Source: Neocallimastix lanati (nom. inval.) (taxonomy: Eukaryota; Neocallimastigomycota; Neocallimastigomycetes; Neocallimastigales; Neocallimastigaceae). From it: DNA of 64,000 nt. Both the position numbers and the translations under genes were made by a program. The notes beneath the pieces were generated by a model. It was not told the DNA's origin and did not search any database. It was given only the letters and a program-made list of their open reading frames with translations. The stretch spans positions 436,001 through 500,000 of the forward strand of contig JACVTC010000004.1 of assembly GCA_016946835.1 (NCBI GenBank), given 5' to 3'. Below, in pieces: positions 39,229 through 53,586 of the stretch. Numbering within the stretch: position 1 is the stretch's first letter; every line of letters begins with the position of its first letter.

Positions 39229-42007
39229 TTTTAACTTTGTAAAAAAAAAAAAAAAAAAAAGAAAAAAAGATTTTATAATGTAATATATATATTTTTCAAA
39301 ATGATTGAAAAATAGGGTTATTTGTATTTTTTGAAAATAAACAAAATTTTAAATTAAAATAACAATAAGATTTTAAGATTGTGATTTGATATGTATTTAA
39401 AATAATAATAATAATAAATAATAAAAAAGTAATAAAAAAAAATATATATATATATTTTAAATTTTAATATGTAATAATAATATTAAACTTTATTAGTATA
39501 TTAAAAGAAAAAACAAATATTATAAAGATTAAAATCATTTAATAATATTTAAAATATGTTAATTTAATAATTGTTGCTTTAAAAAACAATAATTATATAT
39601 ATATATATATATTATCATATTTTATTATTTTTACTTTTTAAAAATTATTTTCTTTTTTTATTTTTTTTTAAAAAAAAAAAATAATTAAAATGTTAATTAT
39701 TTCATTTTTTAATAGATATATAATATACCAAATTTTCCAAAGAAATTTTATCCACGTGAGGATTATGTTTTCTTTAATAAAAAAATGAAATTATATAAGG
39801 ATTCGAAAATAAAAACTGAGAATAATGATGATTCGGAATCATATTTAAACCGTTTCTATTTTGAACATAGAATATTTCATTTTGTACCCAAAGATCCCGG
39901 TGATCCTCGTATAAGTCAAATCATTCAATTTCCAAATGAAAAATCTATACAAAATAGTGGTACGTTTCAATATATACCTGTAAAAAGTTTAGTTATACCA
40001 TATGGAAAAATTGTTATTATTATCACTCAAGCTGTTAATTTTTTCGAAGGGGATAAAAAGAATAAACTCACCTTTGAAATTGAAGAGATTAACGAAAAAT
40101 TTGAAATTGTTAGAAATTGTAAATCACCTTTACATCTACAATCATCTTCACCTACCTATATTCTATCAGATGAAACAAAATCCAAAGATAGCGAAAAAAG
40201 TAATGAAGACAGTGATGACTATTATAACAAAACTACTATTACTGATGATAAATTTAGATATTTTAATAATGATTCAAGAAAAGAAAATGGCGTAAATCAA
40301 AGATCTTCACCATCCCTGAATAAAAATAGTACATCTATAGATATTAAGCAAGAATCCGATCAATCAGAATCGCTTGAAATAAAACCTATATCATTACCTT
40401 CCATAAATCATTTAACAAATTCTATAGATTCAACTAAACGCCCTCCTTATCATTTTGATCAAGTATCAAATAATATACAACAAGATAGTTTTGATAATAT
40501 ATATAAAGATTTTTCATATTTTTCAAATAATAACAATAGTAATAACAATAACAATAACAATAACAATGACAATAACGGTGACAGTAACATTAACAATAAC
40601 AATAACAATGACAATAACAATAACAATAACAATAACAATAACAATAACAATAACAATAACAATAACAATAACAATAACAATAACAATAACAATAACAATA
40701 ACAATAACAATAACAATAACAATAACAATAACAATAATAATAACAATAACAATAACAATAGCAATAATAATAATAATAATTCTAATCTAAATGGTTATCC
40801 TAATACCAACTATTATTCAAAAGAAGATTATTATAATTATAATATTAATAATAATAATAATAATAATTCTCTGAATAATTCAAACTACAATAATGAAAGA
40901 ATATCAAAAATATCAAATATGTCAAATTCATCTAATATTTCCAATCTTCCTACCAGTGATAACAGAAATGATTCAAATTATCCTTTTGATAATAATTATC
41001 AGAAAAGGCCAAGGATATATTCAAATATTGGAGATGAAAATACATATCATCGTATGAAGTTTAATGATAAAAATGATAATACAAACAATAATAATAATAA
41101 TAACAACAACGACAATAATAATAATAATAATGACAACAACAACAATAATAATAACAGAGATAACAACAACAATAATAATCCATTAATACATTCATCTAAT
41201 AATGTGAATAGTAATAGAGACTCAATGAATTATTATTCTCAATCCAATCGTAATCATCATAATATTAACCCTCCTTTATCATTAAATGATAAAAAAAATG
41301 AAAATTATAAACTGTCCTCTAAATCATCAAGTAATAAAATTATTCACTTAAATAATAATTCATATCCCTTGGATTATCAAGATAGTTATATAAAAACGAA
41401 TACATCACTTGCTAATAGTAATAATAATAGTAGTACAAACAATTCTTTAGATTCAAATAATGCCAATCCAAATAGCATTTCTGATAATAATAATTCAAAT
41501 AATTATCGATCCAAACAATATACTTACCTTATGCCTACTTTTATCAATACTATCGTTAATAATTATGATAATTCTTATAATGGTGGTGATAATAATGTTG
41601 ATAATAATATAAATAATAGTATGAGTAACAGTAATATGGATCTAAAGAATAATTTAAATAATGAATTAAAAGATAATGACATAAATTATCTGGGAAATAT
41701 TAATTATGTGATGAAATCAAATAATAATAAAGGAAATAAGACAGGTCCATCTCGTGGATTAAAGACTAATAGAGATATCAATGATCATTCTTATCCAGTG
41801 AAACCATCTTCAATAAATATTAATATGATATTAAATAAACCAAATCAAAATTATAATTATCAATCGGAAATTCCTAATAATAATGGTGATAATAACAATA
41901 GCAATATTAAGCATATTTTAAATAATAATGATAATGGAAATAATGAAAATAACAAAAAGAGAAGTGATAACCCTGATTCCTTTATGGTTCATAAAATTAA
42001 GAATGCA

Positions 42008-42077
<70 letters not shown>

Positions 42078-42094
42078 TTAATAATAATAATATT

Positions 42095-42155
<61 letters not shown>

Positions 42156-43295
42156 TGAAAATGGATGCTTCAAAATCTGAAACTAGAATTAAAATTGAAT
42201 CTTATTATTATTCGGATAATCAAGAAACTACTAATAATAATGGTGAGAGTAACGATAAAATTCCAAATTCAGTAAATAATTATAAAATGAAAGTGAATAA
42301 GCGGTTAAATCATTATAATAGTATTAATGGTAATAACAACAATAACACCATTTCTAATACTAATAATATTAACAATAATAAAAATGAAAATAAAAGTAAT
42401 AATGATAGTAATAATAATCCTAATGGCAATAGTAATAGCAATAATGACGGTAATGGTAATGATAATAGTATTACTCGTAATAAACAAAATTCTTTAGACT
42501 ATATTAATAGGCAAGATAAACGAAAATCATATAATGAAATCATAGGAATTACTGATAATGATAATAGGACGAATATTGGAACAACCTCCACACTTTATCC
42601 ATTAAATCAAAATAATGAAAATAATAAAAATAATCTTCAATTTAATAATATGTCACCAAGGTTGAATTATAATAGTACTAATAACATTAAGGGTTATAAT
42701 AATAATAATAATAATAATGACACTAAGAATAATTATAGCTTTAATTATAATTTCAATAATGATAGAACGAATAACAATAGCATTAATAATAACAACATTA
42801 ATAATGAACATACTAGCTTCTATCCTGTTAACAATATTAATTCTAATACTAATAATATTCAAAATTCTATTAATTTTAAATCAATAAATAATGATAATCA
42901 TGAATGGATACGTAATTATTCTTTGAATAATAATAATAATAATGGTAATGATAATAATAATGGTCATAGTAATAACAATATCAATAGTATTAATATTGGT
43001 AATAATAGTAGTAATAGTAGTAGTAATCGTAACCACAGCAATAACAGTAATACTACTATTACTACTACTACTACTAATAATAATAACAATAATAATAATA
43101 ATAATAATAATAATGATAGTTATAACGGTCATAATGGTTCCAATAATAATAATAGTAATAATAGTAGTAATAATAATAATAATAATAATTATACTAATTT
43201 GTCAAATAAAAATTATTATTATGACAATATTAATCCAAATAATGGAAATTTAAATACCATTAATATTCCTCTTGACAATATAAACATTACTTCAA

Positions 43296-43346
<51 letters not shown>

Positions 43347-44047
43347 GTAATATGTCACTATCTTATTCTACTACTAATCAAATAAATCATTATAGTCACC
43401 CTTCATTTTCTCAATCAATCCCTATAAATAACAATAACAATTCTACTTTATTTAATCCAAATTATGATGAAAATATTAACAATAAAATATACCCATATTC
43501 ATCAAATAGTATACAATTTACAAAAGTATCACATCCTAACAATAAGGCTAGTTCTTCAAATAATTATAATAATACTAGGAATACTAATCATCCTATACCA
43601 ACTCCTAGTAAGCGTGGTCGTAAAAAAATTATGAATGTTAATCAAGAATACATTGATAATACGTTAAAAAATGTTAAATCTGAAAAGAAAGTTAAACGTT
43701 GTGAAAATTGCAATGTTGATCATAGTCCTGAATGGAGAAGAGGTCCTTCTGGTCATAAAACGTAAGTAATAAAAAAATAAAAATAAAAATAAAAAAATAA
43801 AAATAAAAGAAAATAATAAAAAAAAAAAAAAAGTATATATATATATATATATAAATGTATAAATATTTAAATAATTTTCCTTTTATTAATTTATAAATTT
43901 AGTCTATGTAATGCTTGTGGGTTAAGGTATTCAAGAACTATACATAGATATTTAAATCAACAAAGAGCTAAAGGTGGTGTTAATTTTGAGGGAAATAATC
44001 CATTAGGTTCATTGGCTACAAGAAAAACAAAAAAGAAAACAAAGTAG
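37457..44047 (+). CDS. PAS-domain plus GATA zinc-finger transcription factor (white collar-2-like)
   Basis: Exons 37457-37731, 37960-38123, 38844-39082, 39716-43761 and 43903-44047 (TAG) give 4,869 nt, 1,622 residues. A PAS-like fold starts near residue 22 (VFWAIIST, FIYISPSLKNLL, GASLYDYI) and runs over exons 1-2. Residues 1555-1580 form a GATA finger C-x2-C-x18-C-x2-C with SPEWRRGPSG and LCNACGLRY. It is followed by a short basic tail (RKTKKKTK), and KRGRKK precedes the finger. The 18-residue loop and the PAS-GATA order are known for fungal WC-2/blue-light partner proteins, which bind GATA sites in the nucleus as heterodimers. About 1,000 residues between the domains are Asn-dominated. Exons 3 to early 4 (HLEEPYKW, YPREDYVFFN) look conserved but I cannot name them. 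The target genes and any light role are unknown. The last intron splits the finger just before CNAC. Confidence 0.88.
38223..38523 (+). repeat. Two-copy tandem repeat (~150 bp) in intron 2 of the GATA gene
   Basis: ATTTCAATATTGAACAAAAT and the following 130 bases at 38223 recur at 38374 with few differences, through to ATATATAATGGTATAAATTAA. It lies wholly inside intron 38124-38843. Confidence 0.9.
40530..40785 (+). repeat. (AATAAC)n coding hexanucleotide repeat, poly-Asn
   Basis: Asparagine codons alternate AAT and AAC for about 200 bp, so the DNA repeat unit is a hexamer although the protein is a simple Asn run with a few Asp, Gly, Ser and Ile. Confidence 0.9.
42006..42156 (+). repeat. (AAT)n coding tract in GATA gene
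   Basis: Two long pure AAT runs separated by a short Ile-containing spacer. Unlike the tract at 40530, AAC is absent. Confidence 0.9.
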
Positions 44048-44750
44048 ATTAAATATATTTTATATAAATTATTATTATTATTATTATTATTATTAAATTT
44101 AAAAATTTATACATTTTTTTTTTCATTAAATATATATATATATGTATTTATATATATAATTTTATTTTATTTTATTTTTATTTGTTATTTTAATTCTTTT
44201 ATAAAAATTATTTTAATTTTATATTTTTATTTTTATTTTTCATTATATTATTTATATATTAAAAGAATAAAAAATAAATAAATATTTAATATAAAAATAA
44301 AATTATATAAGATAGAGTAATTGTTTATAAATAATATTTATTTAAAAAAATAAATATATATATATATATATTTATATAATAACCAAGAAACAAAACACAT
44401 CAAAAAAGCAAAAACAAAAACAAATAAACATGTAATATCATAATAATAAAGAATTGAAATATATTTATTTATATTTTATTATTTGCATTTAATCATATCT
44501 TTGATAACGTTTTAATAAAATATAAAATTTATATTCTCTTTATATATATATATATAAAGAGATATTATTATTTACTATTATAATATTCATTCTCATTTAA
44601 ATTGTATAATTATTAAAAGTATTATAATTTTGTGTATTGGACGAATGATGAATCAAGTTTTATTTGATAGTGGGTAGGAATTTTTGAAAAAAGCAAAAAA
44701 AAAAAAAATTATATTTTTTCGATAAAACTAATTTTATTTATTAAAATTTT

Positions 44751-44752
<2 letters not shown>
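44048..44752. other. Intergenic between GATA gene and retroelement fragment
   Basis: AT-rich 3' flank. It holds a palindrome TCTCTTTATA...TATAAAGAGA at 44535-44562 and ends just before a T29 run. I see no gene. Confidence 0.7.
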
Positions 44753-44781
<29 letters not shown>

Positions 44782-46058
44782 GAGTCAATTTTTATATCAT
44801 GTTTTTCCCCATCAATACATTGAATAATTTTTATAATACGTAGGTCTAGGTATTTAGGTAAATAATTTTGGTAAAAATAGCCTAATCTTCTAGGCCATAT
44901 TTCAATACTTTTATTATCAAATTTTTCTATACGAATAATACCATTTCCTATTGTTTTAGTACTATTGAAATTGTGTGTTTTGATAGGAAATTGATTTGAT
45001 TTAGAGGATAAGAAAGTACCAAGATTATTTTTATTCTTATCCCATAATTTTAATCTTGCTTTTTTTTTTTTCCAACAGATGAGTCAATTAAGGATATCAA
45101 ATCCTGATTTTTTACAAGTTCTATACCACTCATAAGATTTTTGTAAATATTTTGAGAAAATAAAACTTTTTCAAGCTTAATTTATTGTTTTCTCTGATAC
45201 ATTAGTGCTCTAAATCTTCAAAATCGAAGTTTTCATCTTAATTACTGGTATCATCAGAGTGGTCTATGGTATATTTTATAAGTCGTCTTAGTGTTATAAT
45301 TATTCTTGTTTCTTAAAATTTACTAAATGGCTTCCTTTTTTGTTGCTAGCTTAGCCTCCCTTTGTTGCTATTATTTTGATTTTTAATATTATTTTCTCTG
45401 TCTTTTGAGATTGATATAACATTCTTTTGTGGAATGTCCTTTCCTGTCACATAAGTGACAATAACTTTTATTATTATTATCCTTCTTATATGTATATCTA
45501 TTTTTTTTCGGTTTTAAACTTCTGTTTCTTTTAAGAGAGTACTCCATATCAGTATTGCTTGTTACCGTATTTTTCTTTGAGTCTTTCCATAATACTATAA
45601 CTGTTAGTTAGACGACAAATCTCCTTTAAGATTTTTTTGTTAATATTTTTACTAATTATTAATATCAATTTGGCATCAATTTTCTTAGCTTCTTTGATGA
45701 TCAGTCTTTTGATTCTATTATTCAATAGCGAATTTAGAGCATTATTATTTATTGCCGGTGGCGTATTGCTATTTACAACAACTTGAACAGCATTGTCAGT
45801 TTGAACGGGAGTAGGTTCTTGAATTGGGATTGGGAGGTTTAAGTTGGTAATAATGTCCTTAATGGCACTGTTGATTGCATCATTACCGTCTGGATTATAA
45901 ATAAAGAATTCATTATTCAAATGACCAATAATATCAACTTCTAAAAATTCCTTAATACCATAAGATTCTGCAGCCTTTGAAATAAAAAAGTTCCATTCGT
46001 TGAAGTTGGACTTTCCGTGAAGGCGTTGGTCTCTTGCTAAAATAATTTCTTGAAACAT
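44753..46058 (-). pseudogene. Decayed Ty1/copia-type gag-pol fragment ending in poly(A)
   Basis: Minus-strand remnant of an LTR retrotransposon. From 46058 down to 45549 is an open 169-residue Gag-like frame (FNEWNFFISKAAESYGI, ICRLTNSYSIMERLKEKYG, typical of copia Gag). It ends at TGA, and an overlapping frame continues to a zinc knuckle C-x2-C-x4-H-x4-C at 45460-45419. After several stops and frame changes, 45180-45060 resembles the region after the protease (LFSQNIYKNLMSGIEL). At 44900-44830 is a GAG-pre-integrase-like WPRRLGYFYQNYL, where the family usually has His in place of Pro and of Tyr. The copy stops at a run of 29 A (minus strand, 44781-44753). Integrase, reverse transcriptase and RNase H are missing. 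I could not define LTRs. It is clearly non-functional. Confidence 0.82.
45419..45460 (-). other. Gag zinc knuckle (CCHC) remnant
   Basis: CHLCDRKGHSTKEC is a perfect C-x2-C-x4-H-x4-C nucleic-acid-binding knuckle. It lies in a frame shifted relative to the upstream Gag frame. Confidence 0.85.
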
Positions 46059-46745
<687 letters not shown>

Positions 46746-47627
46746 AATAAGAAGAATATAAATATAATAAATAAATCATATATAAAAAATGTTATGTAAA
46801 AACAAAGATAAAATAAAAAATATATATATATATATATTTTTTTTTTTTTTGTAATTTTAATAATAATCTTAATAAGTCAACAAAAATAGGAATAAATATA
46901 CATAGATCTAATATTTATTATATAATTATTATTTAATTGATACTAAAAAATAACTTGAAATTATAAATTCAAAAATGATATATATGTTATAAAAAATATT
47001 TATAATCCATACAATAAAAAATATGAAAACCCAATCATATTATAGATTTACAATAATTATATAAAAGATTTTAATTAAATCTTTTTTTATTATTATTTAT
47101 ATTTTTTAAATTTTCATTATTAAAAATTAGAATTTGATATTTAAAAATTTGAAAAGATATATATAATTTTGAAATTTGGAATTAAAATTTATTAAATATA
47201 AATATATAATATTTATAATATTTAAATAATTAACATTATTATTTTATTTTTTAAAATAATAATGTATATTATTTAGTTATTATTATTAAATGTAAATTAT
47301 TGATTCTTTTTAGAATTTTAATTTATTTTTAACTTTAAAGTAAAAAATATATTTAAAATTAAATATATATATATATATATTTCAAAAGAAAAAAAAAAAA
47401 ATATTAACTGAAATTTATATTTAAGAGTGAGTAAGTAATATTATAATATTTTTATTATTATATTTTTATTCCTTTTATAATTTAAAAATAAAGTGCTATT
47501 TTTAATTAATTAATTAATTAATTAATTAATATGAGTTTTTTCTTTCTATTCTATATTATTATTACTTTTATCATTTCTTTTCGTATAATGAAAAATTTAA
47601 CAATAAATAAGCTAAAATATCACTATA
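46746..47627. other. Intergenic upstream of NDC1
   Basis: AT-rich, with a (TTAA)n run at about 47503-47530 and T-rich sequence before the NDC1 start. No gene is visible. Confidence 0.7.
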
Positions 47628-47951
47628 ATGCCTTATCCATCTAATTATCAGAAGGATTTATCATCCTTAAATCAAAATTTTGCTTCATACAGTAAAATAT
47701 ATTTAACTATTTTCAATAAATTATTCGTTAAAGCAATTATTATTCAAACCATTTCAGTTATAATAATATTTCAATTATTAAATTCAATTGGATCTATTAA
47801 TAATCTTAGTAGTAAAATATCTAATCATATTTTCTTTAATCAATCATTACATAGTATAAAAATTAAAAAAATAATTATATAAAATAATAATAATAATATT
47901 TTTAATTAATTTTTGCTTTATATATATATATATATACAAATATAAAATTAC

Positions 47952-47983
<32 letters not shown>

Positions 47984-49996
47984 TAATAATTATCATTAAA
48001 AAATTTAATAATTATGGGGAATGAATTTACATTTACATTATATTATTTGCATTGTTAATAAATAATAGCTTTTTTAAAAAAGTTATTTTGTATTAAAGGG
48101 ATATTTGCATCAATTTTAATAAATATTCCATTAGCTATTCTTCTCGGATTAAAATTTAAATTTAAAAATGGTAAAAAAATTATTATATATTTTTTATTAT
48201 AATTTTTAAATAAAATATTGTAGTATGAAAAATAGAATTAATGGTAAAAAACTAAAGCACTAATACTCATAATGGATATATATATTTTTATATATTAGTC
48301 AAACAAGATATTAGATCTAATTTATTATTACAAATTTTAAGTATTACTTCAAAGGAAAATTTACTTTATTTATTATTGTATATTTTCTCATGCATGACAA
48401 CCTTATTTTTATATTTAAAAATTAACAATAATAAATTAATAAATAGCCCATTTGTTTATCCTGAAGGGTATACTATTTTTATTATTAGTATAAATTTTTT
48501 TTAAAAAAAAAATTATTTACATTTAGAATAAAAATAAAAAATAAAATTTTGTGTTATTAATTTTCTTTTATTTTAATAAATTAAAAATATTTAAATATAT
48601 TTAAAAAAGCCCATTCAGTTCACCACAAGTTAATGAAACTTTCTTTTTTGTGCTTATTTTTGGAATTATAAATGGTTTATATTATGGAATTAAACAAACA
48701 TTATATTCTTTAAACACAATTAACTTTCCAGTTATTGAGGTAAAAAAAAAAAAAATTAATATTAATATTATATATATAGAATTAATATATATTTATAAAA
48801 TAACAATGATAAAATAATAAAATAATAAAATAATAAAGTATTATAATAATTAATTAATTACTTTGGATTATTTATTATTTTTGTCAATTTTTTATTAAAT
48901 ATTATATAATATAGAGAACTAATTTCTTTGCATTAAAGAGTAAACTCCCAATAATATTTAAAAAAGGTGTAATTTATTCATTTAAGTCTACTATTTCAAC
49001 AGTTATATTTTATTTTATTACTGGGGATAAAATATATGCTATAATTAATAAAATACTTGAATTAGTTTTTAAGTAAGAACATTTTATGTATTTTTATTTT
49101 AAAATATATTAATTATTATTAATAATGAATATTAATATATTATTTATTTATTTATTCATTGACCTTATATATCTATTTGATAATATTAATAATAATTCAT
49201 AAATTAGATTAATAAAGAGATCATTTGGAAGAATTGATCTTTTCCAATTCCATTTTCTTAAGGAATTATTTATTGGTGCAGTTCTTGCATTTATGTTATT
49301 AGAATTAAATCATTATATTTTCCAAGTTTTATTAACACAAGTAATTAATTATTTTAATATGTGATATTATAAAAATATTTTTTTATATATAAATTGAATA
49401 TATATAAATGTGCATTCATTGATCTAAATTATTAATTAAAATTTTATTTTATTTTATTTTATTTTATTTTATTTATTTATTAATTAATTAATTAATTAAT
49501 TATTTATTATTATATGTATATATATTAATTAGCCAATATATGTATGTCTTGATGATAGTAATCCAGCTAGATGTTTAATTTCAGGACTTTGTGAGGAAAA
49601 ATCTCCATTAATTCAGGTATATAATTTTAAAATACAATATAAATTATATATATATTTAATTTCTTTATGTCAATATAATAATTATAAATTAATTTATTAT
49701 ATATATTATTTTATATTGTTATTAATATTATTTTAATTTATAGTATTATGCATTTTTAGAATTATTTAGAATAGTAAAGTATAATAAGCCATATAGAGAA
49801 TTATTTATTAATGATATTGATTCAAAACCAAATGTATGGTCAGTTATGTCTAATGAATGCATAAAGAAAATTAAAGGATTATCTGAAAAGTTAACTAAAC
49901 ATTTAAAAGAAAAGGGTATACAAAAATTTATGTATTATTATATGCTATATTGCTTTTTATTATAGATACTTTTACATTAAAAAAAAAAAAAATTAA

Positions 49997-50039
<43 letters not shown>

Positions 50040-50527
50040 ATAATTTAGAACAAAACGAATTAAATTCTATTAAGACAAAGAAAAATATATCAAAAGAAAA
50101 AAAGAGTATTATTAAAGAGATAATCGAATTTCTTTCTCCTCTTCCTGAAAAACCACAAGTTTTAAAGCCAGCAAATTCAAATATTTTACAAGCTACAGGT
50201 CATACTGTAGAAGCCCCAAATATATTATTAAGAAATAATTTATTACGTAATAGAAATAGTAATAATACTTTTGCTTCAATAATGAATACTAATAAAAATG
50301 AATCAATTAAAAAGCAGACACCGGTTGAACCAACACCATTACCTATAGAAGAAAAATATTTTAATGTTTTATGTACTAAGATAAAATCTGTTTTATTAAA
50401 GTTTAAATTGGGAAGAATACTTTTAACAAATTCATTTGAAAGACAAATTGATATTATATTAAATGATATTACGTTGGAAATTTTGTCTATTAAAAGTAAA
50501 TGAAACATATACATTAATAAAAATATG

Positions 50528-50605
<78 letters not shown>

Positions 50606-51074
50606 GTTTTAGGAAGTTTCCTTGTAGCATCATTAACTGAAGATAAATATGGTATTATTCAAAGAGATATTCAACAAATTTTAGAATGTCTTCTTCAATG
50701 CCTTTTAGATGTTGAAACATTTATTAAAAATCCACCAGTAGGTTTATCACCAGAAGAAATTATTAAATATAATAAAGATATGCCAATTAAACTTGAAATA
50801 ATCATATCAAGTAAGTGAAAATTATAAATAATAAATAATAAATCATATATAATAAATTATTATTACAATTATTTATAGTTTATATATATTATAAATTAAA
50901 TAATTTTTATTTTAAAATAACTAAATGTTTATATATATATAAACAATTGATATAATAGCCCTACAAAGTATTATTTATCAAATTGTTATTAGATTCTATG
51001 ATTCATTAGATAATTTTTCATTTTCTAACAAATATTTACAAAAATTACAAAGATTTATCGACTTCAAAGAATAG
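47628..51074 (+). CDS. NDC1: Nucleoporin NDC1 (pore membrane protein)
   Basis: Transmembrane nucleoporin that anchors the nuclear pore complex and, in yeasts, inserts the spindle pole body. Eleven exons: 47628-47853, 48069-48170, 48299-48467, 48610-48739, 48915-49072, 49208-49340, 49533-49616, 49744-49915, 50049-50495, 50607-50810, 50959-51074 (TAG). They sum to 1,941 nt, 646 residues, matching the usual 650-675. The N-terminal half has six hydrophobic segments (for example AIIIQTISVIIIFQLLN, ASILINIPLAILLGL, LLYLLLYIFSCMTTLFLYL, FFFVLIFGIINGLYYGI). These are followed by family landmarks NFPVIE, KSKLPIIFKKG, AFLELFRI, FINDIDSKPNVW, and a C-terminal block (SFLVASLTEDKYGIIQRDI, ALQSIIYQIV). The exon 1/2 junction is the least certain because no family signature spans it. 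The gene stands alone, with no partner gene nearby. Confidence 0.9.
50525..50604 (+). repeat. (ATA/AAT)n inside NDC1 intron 9, abutting the acceptor
   Basis: About 26 units run directly into the TAG acceptor at 50604-50606, leaving no pyrimidine tract. The frame happens to be open through it (poly-Ile), but reading straight from exon 9 meets TGA. Confidence 0.88.
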
Positions 51075-51601
51075 AAGGAAAATTAAAACAAAATACCAGT
51101 TTTTTTTTCTTTCTTTTTTCTTTTTTTTTTTTTTAATGATTTCTTTAATTTATTATATATTTAAAATTATTAATCTTTTTATTTTATTTTATTTTTTTTT
51201 TTTTTTTAATATGAATAAGTAAATTTTTATTTTATTATAATTTTTCATTTATATTATAATATCCATTGTTTTTTTTTTTTTTTTTTTTATTATTATTTTC
51301 AATTCTTTTTAAAATCGATAATTATTCAAAAAAATATTTTATATAATATAAAGTTTTTTTTTTTTAGTTATTATATTTCATTTATATATTTTTTTTTTTT
51401 TAAAAAATAGATATAAATATTTATATAATTGTAAAATTATAATTAATTATTTTATATTAATAAAAAATAATTTATATAAATTAATATAACATACTTTATT
51501 TCATTTAATGTCCAATTTAAATATATAAGAACATAGTACAATACACTACAATAATAAATCTTAATATTCATATAAATTTTTAAAATCACTAATTGACTTT
51601 A

Positions 51602-51655
<54 letters not shown>

Positions 51656-53586
51656 TTGCTATGATTGGTGGAATTCGGTGGAAAAAATATATATAAATAT
51701 TTTTTTAATTTTTATAATATCTAATAATGAAAAAATAGACATTCAAGAAATAAAAGAAAAAATATTATACATTAGACATCACTTCATACTATTAAACGTT
51801 TTTGTTATTACGTTTTAATATTACTAAGTAAATAATAAATTCAATTACTATATTGATATATTTTTTATTATTTATATAGTAATAAAGATCAACCATAATT
51901 TTTATTATTTAAGTAATTTAAAATAATATGATTTATTATTGAAAATTTATTCTAAATACAAAAAAAAAAAAAATTTTTTTTTCTACTATTATATTAAGAT
52001 AAATTACATCATATATTATTAATACATTTTTAATCTATTTTTTTTTTATTCAATATAAAATTTTTCTTATAAAAATTTTTTTTTATATTATGAATTATTT
52101 GTTATTCATGTATATATACATGTGCAAATTTTATTAATAATCAATAATATATATATATATGCTATATATATATGTTTTTACATTTTTTTTTTTTTTTTTT
52201 TCCAATATCTTGTTCAGTAAATGAAGTTGATTTTAAAATTTTTAAAAAATTAGAATTAATAAATTGTTATATACTTTTATTTTAATAACAATAATTATTT
52301 AATTTTATTCCTTTTTTTTTTTTTTTTTTTCTTTTTCTTGAAAAACGACCAAAGAAATAAATATAAATTACATATATAGAAAAAATAAATTATAATAATA
52401 GTAATACTGTAATTAATAATAAAATGATAATTTTCTCTTTTTAAATATAGAATAAATATAATAAATAAATAAAAAAAATAAATAATAATAATAATAATAA
52501 AAAGTAAAAAGAAAAAAGAAAAAGTGTAATAAATTAAATAATAAATAAAAAAAGAACTGTAAAAATTTTATAATCAACTTAATAAAAGGTATATTTTTAA
52601 TTATATTTTTAACATTAATTAATATATAAATATTTTATAATTTTTTCATAAGTAGTATCTAAGTAATATAATTTAGTTAATTTAAAAATTATTGAAACAA
52701 AAATTAATTATAATGTGATTAAATGAGGATTATATTTAATAAATATTATAATAATAATAATAATAATTATTATTTAGATTTCATATGAAGAATTCATATA
52801 TAATATATTTTTATATTTTACAATAATTACGAGGAAAAAAAATAAATGAATATTATATTTAATAATATTTAATAATATATATAATAAATTTTTAAATTGT
52901 ATAAGCTCTTATTAAAGAATTGATTATACTTTTTAAATAATGATTATAATTTATAATTTTTAAACAAAATAATACAAATTTTTTATTAATTTATTTTATT
53001 TTTTTTTTTTTTTAATTTTATTTTTTTTTTTATGTGTATACTTTAAATACTTTATTATATCTATAAAAAAGAATCATTTTTAATTTAATAATTTATTTGA
53101 AGATTACATTTCACATACACATATATTAATTATTATTTTTTTTTCCAATAGAATTTATTATATCAAATATAAAATACCAATATACCATCTTTAGAATTAA
53201 TATTTGATAATAATAAATTTGCATTTACATAACTATTTAATTCAATCAAACTATAAAAAAGATTCAAATTATACAACAATAAATATATCTTTCTTTAAAA
53301 AAAAAAAAAAAAAAAAATACAAGTATACAATAAAATAAAATAATCAATTTATTTTTCATTTTTTTTTTAAGTTTTTAAAAATATTTTAAATCTATTAAGT
53401 ATCAACTATAAGGAAGTATAATATTCTAAAGTAGAAAAATACAATATTAATATAAATACATGTATTATGATATTTCAGTTCAATGAATATTGATAGGTAT
53501 AATTAATACAAAATACAAATTAATAATAGTACATAGAGCATCTATTTATATATATATCGTAAATTAACTTTAAAAACATTTGAAAA
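51075..53586. other. Intergenic NDC1 to USP10
   Basis: 2.5 kb of AT-rich sequence with many T runs (51100-51410, 52180-52340) and (AAT)n at 51604-51654. The slightly GC-richer TGATTGGTGGAATTCGGTGG near 51662 has no match I can name. No gene. Confidence 0.75.

Noticed and set aside
44640-44752. More copia coding sequence beyond the poly(A), with a protease-like FDSG on the plus strand
   Set aside because: Only four residues match and a stop follows at once; too short to support.
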